In this document: piece by piece, positions 5,591 through 8,655 of the stretch
Numbering within the stretch: position 1 is the first letter of the stretch
Layout: each line of letters begins with the position of its first letter
From: Kangiellaceae bacterium
GTDB taxonomy: Bacteria > Pseudomonadota > Gammaproteobacteria > Enterobacterales > Kangiellaceae
Length of the DNA: 8,655 nt
Assembly: GCA_030590405.1 (NCBI GenBank)
Contig: JAUUYO010000150.1
Coordinates: 1 to 8,655, forward strand
Direction: 5' to 3'
Translations under genes and position numbers: made by a program
The notes under the pieces: generated by a model
Told to the model about the DNA's origin: nothing
What the model saw: the letters and a program-made list of their open reading frames with translations, nothing else
Database searches by the model: none

Positions 5591-7006
5591 TTACAAATGC
5601 TCTGAGGCAAAATCTGCCAAACGAGAACGCTCACCAGTCTGCAATTTTATATGTCCACCGAAATTCCAACTCTTAAAATGATCGACCACATAAGTGATCC
5701 CTGAACTCGATTCGGTTAAATAGGGCGTATCAATTTGTCCAACATTGCCAAGACAAACCATTTTGGTTCCAGGACCGGCTCGAGTAATCAGGGTTTTCAT
5801 TTGCTTAGGAGTTAAGTTTTGCGCTTCATCAATGATCACAAATTTATTGATAAAGGTTCGACCACGCATAAAATTAAGCGAGCGGATCTTTAACCATTTT
5901 TGCAATATATCTTGAGTGGCCTGTCGTCCCCAATCATCATTCGATTGAGCAGGGGAGAGCACTTCCAGATTATCAGTAAAGGCACCCATCCAGGGGTTCA
6001 TTTTTTCTTCTTCAGTTCCGGGCAAAAATCCGATATCTTCTCCGACAGGAATGGTCACGCGGGTGACGATAATTTCATTGTAGCGCTTGGTTTCAACGGT
6101 TTGCTCTAAAGCCGCAGCCAATGCCAAGAGTGTTTTGCCGGTACCGGCAGTTCCTTGTAAGGTGACAAAATCAATTTCCGGATCCATTAACAGGTTGAGC
6201 GCGTAACTTTGCTCACGATTTCTCGCAACGATCCCCCATATAGAATGGCTTGATGACTGATAATCCATCGCTAGCTCAATGGTGGCTTGATCATCGTTTA
6301 CTTCACGCACAATCGCACTAAATCCAGAACTATCGTTTAGATGAATAAATAGATTAACGTTCCATTCCTTAACCAATGGACCTTTGATGGTATAAAAAGT
6401 CTGACCTTCTTCCTTCCAGGATTGCATATCTTTATTGTGGTTTGCCCAAAAATCGTCGGGCAATTCAGCCTGGCCAGTGAACAGGTTTTCTAAATCATCC
6501 ATCACCTGATCGTTAAAATAATCTTCAGCATGCACCCCAAGGATTTTTGCTTTGATCCGCAGGTTGATATCTTTTGAAACCAGAGTCACTTGAGTGTCTT
6601 TATCTTGTTCCTGCAACGCCAGCGCGATACCGACAATGGTGTTATCGACTTTACTACTTGCCAGTCCATCGGGCAGCGCGTTCATTTCAAAGTTAGCTAA
6701 CTGAAAAAATAAATGGCCATTAGTGCGCTCTTCTGGCGGGAGGTAAGGCGAGTTGCCAATCGGAATGCCTGCTTTAATTTGTGGCTCACCGGAAGAACTC
6801 ATTAACTGGTCGAAATAGCGTGAAACCTGGCGAACATTTCGGGCGACTTCTGACAGGCCCTTTTTGCCGTTGTCCAGCTCTTCAAGCACTACCATCGGGA
6901 TGTAAATATCATGCTCGGCAAATCGAAAAATTGAAGTGGGATCGTGCATCAGCACGTTGGTATCTAATACAAAAAGTCTTTTGGGTTCTGAGTTTGAATT
7001 TGTCAT
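5591..7006 (-). CDS. PIN-PhoH protein (PhoH2/YlaK-type ATPase)
   Basis: This 471-residue protein has an N-terminal PIN nuclease domain fused to a PhoH ATPase domain, the PhoH2 architecture; full length for the family. The PIN acidic residues are visible: D15 in FVLDTNVLM, E42/E43 in VVLEELDNGKKG, D121 in KVDNTIVGIAL and D146 in VSKDINLRIKA. The ATPase has Walker A GTAGTGKT at 285-292, a PVGEDIGFLPGT-EEKM-PW stretch near 320-339, Walker B FVIIDEAQN at 389-397, GNVGQID near 420-426 and the GERSRLA arginine-finger region near 458-464. Members studied in mycobacteria couple ATP-driven RNA unwinding to PIN ribonuclease activity; a similar cytoplasmic RNA role is inferred here. Start ATG at 7006 has GAGG six bases upstream. 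It follows bcp on the same strand after 129 bases and converges with the Lrp-like gene. Older annotations may call it a phosphate-starvation protein. Confidence 0.95.
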   Translation of the reverse strand: MTNSNSEPKRLFVLDTNVLMHDPTSIFRFAEHDIYIPMVVLEELDNGKKGLSEVARNVRQVSRYFDQLMSSSGEPQIKAGIPIGNSPYLPPEERTNGHLFFQLANFEMNALPDGLASSKVDNTIVGIALALQEQDKDTQVTLVSKDINLRIKAKILGVHAEDYFNDQVMDDLENLFTGQAELPDDFWANHNKDMQSWKEEGQTFYTIKGPLVKEWNVNLFIHLNDSSGFSAIVREVNDDQATIELAMDYQSSSHSIWGIVARNREQSYALNLLMDPEIDFVTLQGTAGTGKTLLALAAALEQTVETKRYNEIIVTRVTIPVGEDIGFLPGTEEEKMNPWMGAFTDNLEVLSPAQSNDDWGRQATQDILQKWLKIRSLNFMRGRTFINKFVIIDEAQNLTPKQMKTLITRAGPGTKMVCLGNVGQIDTPYLTESSSGITYVVDHFKSWNFGGHIKLQTGERSRLADFASEHL

Positions 7007-7034
7007 GCTTTACCTCTTAAATAGCTCTGCTTGA

Positions 7035-7049
7035 TTAAATCAGATTTAA
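7035..7049. promoter_or_regulatory. Perfect dyad upstream of the PIN-PhoH gene
   Basis: TTAAATC-A-GATTTAA is a perfect 7+1+7 palindrome located 29 bases upstream of the PIN-PhoH start codon, in the likely leader or promoter of that gene. It has the size and symmetry of a repressor half-site pair. I do not match it to a known regulator; an FNR box would need a different spacing. Confidence 0.35.
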
Positions 7050-7092
7050 CAGTTCAGTGATTTATTCAAGCTCCTGGTTTTATCCATTAAAG

Positions 7093-7106
7093 CCTGAATG
7101 CTCAGG
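7093..7106 (-). terminator. Weak hairpin after bcp
   Basis: CCTGA and TCAGG form a 5-bp stem with a 4-base loop, followed on the minus strand by CTTTAAT. It begins 30 bases beyond the bcp stop. The stem is short and the T-tract poor, so it is at best a leaky terminator, leaving readthrough from bcp into the PIN-PhoH gene plausible. Confidence 0.3.
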
Positions 7107-7135
7107 GTGTTACGCAAAGTAAATCGAAATACTTG

Positions 7136-7597
7136 TTATATTAAATCAGCTACTGTTTCTAGAACTAAATCTACGTGACCTTTAACTCTTATTTTCCTCC
7201 ACTGGTTAACGAGTTCACCCTTTTTATTGAACAAAAAAGTGCTTCGTTCAATGCCCATGTACTCTCTACCGTAAAGTTTTTTAAGTTTTATAACGTCAAA
7301 AGCCTTACATAATAATTCATCCGGATCGGAGATCAAATCAAACGGAAATTCCTGTTTTTCTTTAAAGCGTTCGTGTGACTTAATTGAGTCTCGAGAAACG
7401 CCAAAGATAACAGTGTCTAATGACTCAAAGTTTTTATGATGGTCTCTGAAATTTTGCCCCTCAGTAGTACAACCGGGAGTACTGTCTTTAGGATAGAAAT
7501 AAACGACGATATTTTTGTTTTTGATCTTGCTCAGGTCGATGGTCTTGTCATTGGTTGCGGATAATGACAATTTGGGCGTTTTATCACCGATATTCAT
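7136..7597 (-). CDS. bcp: Thioredoxin-dependent peroxiredoxin, Bcp/PrxQ family
   Basis: The protein reduces hydrogen peroxide and organic hydroperoxides in the cytoplasm. Its 153 residues match E. coli Bcp (156). The peroxidatic site is STPGCTTEGQNFRD at 39-52: Thr40, Pro41 and Cys43 are present, and Arg118 in GIERSTF completes the catalytic pocket. FYPKDSTPG, ISDPDELLCKAFDV and FLFNKKGELV are typical family blocks. Oddity: the resolving cysteine five residues after the peroxidatic one in E. coli Bcp (Cys50) is replaced by Gln48 here. The only other cysteine, Cys97, aligns with E. coli Cys99, so this may be a 1-Cys-type enzyme or use an unusual partner. The ATG at 7597 has only a distant AGGA upstream, but no other start fits the N-terminus. 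It lies downstream of gcvR on the same strand with a 117-bp gap containing its own likely promoter. Confidence 0.95.
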   Translation of the reverse strand: MNIGDKTPKLSLSATNDKTIDLSKIKNKNIVVYFYPKDSTPGCTTEGQNFRDHHKNFESLDTVIFGVSRDSIKSHERFKEKQEFPFDLISDPDELLCKAFDVIKLKKLYGREYMGIERSTFLFNKKGELVNQWRKIRVKGHVDLVLETVADLI

Positions 7598-7646
7598 CAG
7601 GGCGTATTTTCCTTTTGCTATGAATTAGACATAAAGTAACGATTTA

Positions 7647-7674
7647 ACTATATTGTAGACTGTTATTTTGTAAA
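7647..7674 (-). promoter_or_regulatory. Probable promoter of bcp
   Basis: Read on the minus strand, TTTACA (7669-7674) and TATAGT (7647-7652) are 16 bp apart and about 50 bp upstream of the bcp start. This is a good sigma-70 pair and suggests bcp is transcribed independently as well as by readthrough from gcvR. Confidence 0.55.
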
Positions 7675-7714
7675 TGCTCATCGTAAGGCTCTTGCGGTGT
7701 GGCAATATCCTGAC

Positions 7715-8251
7715 TTATTTAGTTATTGGTTCTAACGATGCATCCAGGTTGAGTTTTTTACAAAAAGTATCAAAATTTTCTCTAAGGGAAGAAATTGGAA
7801 CATCAGTTGAAACCCCAATGGTCAGTTTTATTTCCACGATTGGGGCAGCGGTATGTTGGGCCTCAAAGGTATCGCAACTCATTTCTCGAATATTAATATC
7901 TTGCTCGGCAAAAAACGCAGTGACTTCTTTGGTGATACCGGGGTTATCCAACGCAACAATCTTAACTCGGTAGGGGAGTTTATTAGGTCTTGGTGGTTGC
8001 ACTTCGGTCCGTTGTAGCATGGTTGTCATGCCCCAGGCCGGTGCCTTGCTGGGTAAAATATGTTCGAGTTTAGCAATCGCGTTCCATTCCCCCGATGCCA
8101 TTAAAACCAGGCTAAAGGTATTTCCCATCGCCTTCATTTTACTTTGTTGGATATTACAGCCGCAATAAGTGATCAGCTCAGTGATTTCGTTGACAATGCC
8201 TGGTTTGTTGGGCGCTATGGCGGAAATGACTAATAAATTTTGATTCTGCAT
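7715..8251 (-). CDS. gcvR: Glycine cleavage system transcriptional repressor GcvR (double ACT domain)
   Basis: GcvR has no DNA-binding domain. In E. coli it represses the glycine cleavage operon by binding the activator GcvA, and glycine disrupts that complex. The 178-residue protein carries two ACT domains, about residues 5-70 and 94-170. The first has LLVISAIAPNKPGIV, then CGCNIQQSKM near 30-39 and GEWNAIAKLE near 54-63, which parallel E. coli GcvR (DRPGIVN, CGCNIEDS, GSWNAI). The second has VKIVALDNPGITKEV near 96-110 and FFAEQDINIREM near 113-124. The length is close to the E. coli protein (190). ATG at 8251 has a weak ribosome-binding site (AGGA well upstream). Order gcvR-bcp is conserved with E. 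coli. The neighbour beyond it has been replaced by insertion-sequence debris. Neither gcvA nor gcvTHP is in the window. Confidence 0.93.
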   Translation of the reverse strand: MQNQNLLVISAIAPNKPGIVNEITELITYCGCNIQQSKMKAMGNTFSLVLMASGEWNAIAKLEHILPSKAPAWGMTTMLQRTEVQPPRPNKLPYRVKIVALDNPGITKEVTAFFAEQDINIREMSCDTFEAQHTAAPIVEIKLTIGVSTDVPISSLRENFDTFCKKLNLDASLEPITK

Positions 8252-8297
8252 TGCGACGGCTTATTCCTGCTTTTGAATCGATAATGTGTATAGCCTT

Positions 8298-8327
8298 AGT
8301 ATAAGTCTATCTGGCCGTATTGGTAAA
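8298..8327 (-). promoter_or_regulatory. Probable promoter of gcvR
   Basis: On the minus strand, TTTACC (8322-8327) and TATACT (8298-8303) are 18 bp apart, with the -10 box about 47 bp upstream of the gcvR start. It lies just downstream of the transposase remnant, so the gene appears to keep its own promoter despite the nearby insertion. Confidence 0.5.
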
Positions 8328-8369
8328 TAGCTGAGTTTGCTGATCAAGCCATATTTAGCTGAAAGACTT

Positions 8370-8529
8370 CTATTTTTCAATTGCTACCCACCCACCCATC
8401 ACAGCCACAAATTACGGCACATAAGGCTATGAAGAAGATGTCATCCAATTTGTGTAATTGTCTTCGATTAAGGCGTGGATCGGCAATGTCTTTAAAGTGT
8501 TCGATAAATATCGCGGAATACCTGTGGTC
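8370..8529 (-). pseudogene. Broken N-terminal fragment of an ISAs1-family (H-repeat-like) transposase
   Basis: The minus-strand frame encodes FIEHFKDIADPRLNRRQ, then LHKLDDIFFIALCAVICG and CDGWV. This matches my recollection of the N-terminus of ISAs1/H-repeat transposases (F-DL-DPR---K-HKL-DIL-IALCAVICGADGW--IE-FG). After DGW the reading frame breaks at three tandem GGGT units (8386-8397 on the plus strand as ACCC). Removing one unit restores VAIEK, the expected continuation, but a stop follows at 8370. No start codon is seen: the coding match begins at the inner edge of the 125-bp repeat, so the 5' end is gone or displaced. Only about 45 of the usual 350-400 residues remain, without any catalytic DDE residues. 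It is dead and could not move itself. Confidence 0.75.
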
Positions 8530-8654
8530 AGTATATTCCAATTAACAAATGAGTCTGAAAGAAGTGGAGTCATTTAAGCCATATTTCTATCGGGTTCAAA
8601 GATCTGATTAAATAATTTCCTTCGTTCTTTTTGAAGTAATTCTGCCGCTTCATT
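8530..8654 (-). repeat. Right copy of the 125-bp perfect terminal inverted repeat
   Basis: This is the exact reverse complement of 1-125, with one further base (G) at 8655. Its inner edge abuts the ISAs1-like remnant directly, which suggests the repeated element inserted at or recombined into that gene's start. Confidence 0.95.
8574..8654 (-). CDS. 3' end of the unidentified gene in the repeat (right copy)
   Basis: These are the same last 26 codons and TAA as at 1-81, in opposite orientation, so the two parent genes point toward each other across the window. No substitutions separate the copies, meaning they are recent duplicates, are kept identical by gene conversion, or are one collapsed assembly node. 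Confidence 0.4.
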   Translation of the reverse strand, partial: NEAAELLQKERRKLFNQIFEPDRNMA

Positions 8655-8655
8655 G

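Noticed and set aside
5499..5681. Short plus-strand ORF between the Lrp-like gene and the PIN-PhoH gene
   Set aside because: It is made of the REP-like palindromes and the antisense of the PIN-PhoH 3' end, with no ribosome-binding site.
1..8655. tRNA, rRNA or riboswitch genes
   Set aside because: I saw no tRNA-like cloverleaf, no rRNA segments and no conserved riboswitch core. In particular, nothing resembling a glycine riboswitch precedes gcvR.

Overview
The window looks like a piece of a gammaproteobacterial chromosome, moderately AT-rich and probably from a marine or otherwise environmental lineage. The basis is gene content and order. It has gcvR followed by bcp on the same strand, as in Escherichia coli and many relatives. 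It also has a PutA closely resembling the E. coli enzyme in its catalytic motifs, and a PIN-PhoH ATPase. I cannot name the genus from sequence alone.

Layout. Positions 1-125 and 8530-8654 are perfect inverted copies of one sequence, each carrying the 3' end of the same unidentified gene, so the window lies between two identical repeats in opposite orientation. Positions 126-930 are a gene graveyard: an AT-rich stretch with a 12-bp tandem repeat, a frameshifted remnant of a KAP-family P-loop NTPase, a small ORF resembling domain 3 of elongation factor Tu, and a strong hairpin. Positions 933-4808 (minus) encode a bifunctional PutA without the N-terminal DNA-binding domain. It is divergent from an Lrp/AsnC-family regulator at 4950-5414 (plus), across a promoter region with inverted repeats. 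Positions 5415-5590 separate two convergent genes and hold an inverted pair of REP-like palindromes. Then, all on the minus strand, come gcvR (7715-8251), bcp (7136-7597) and a PIN-PhoH gene (5591-7006). Positions 8370-8529 are a broken ISAs1-family transposase start, abutting the right-hand repeat.

How the genes work together. PutA oxidises proline to glutamate, and the divergent Lrp-like protein is the likely proline-responsive regulator, taking the role that the ribbon-helix-helix domain plays inside E. coli PutA. GcvR tunes the glycine cleavage regulon, Bcp removes peroxides, and the PIN-PhoH protein is probably an RNA-processing ATPase; these three are core housekeeping genes that share a strand.

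I found no clear new multi-gene system. The parts that deserve attention are the flanking inverted repeats, the KAP/EF-Tu-like debris with its attC-like hairpin, the REP-like pair, the putA control region, and the Bcp without a cysteine at the usual resolving position.
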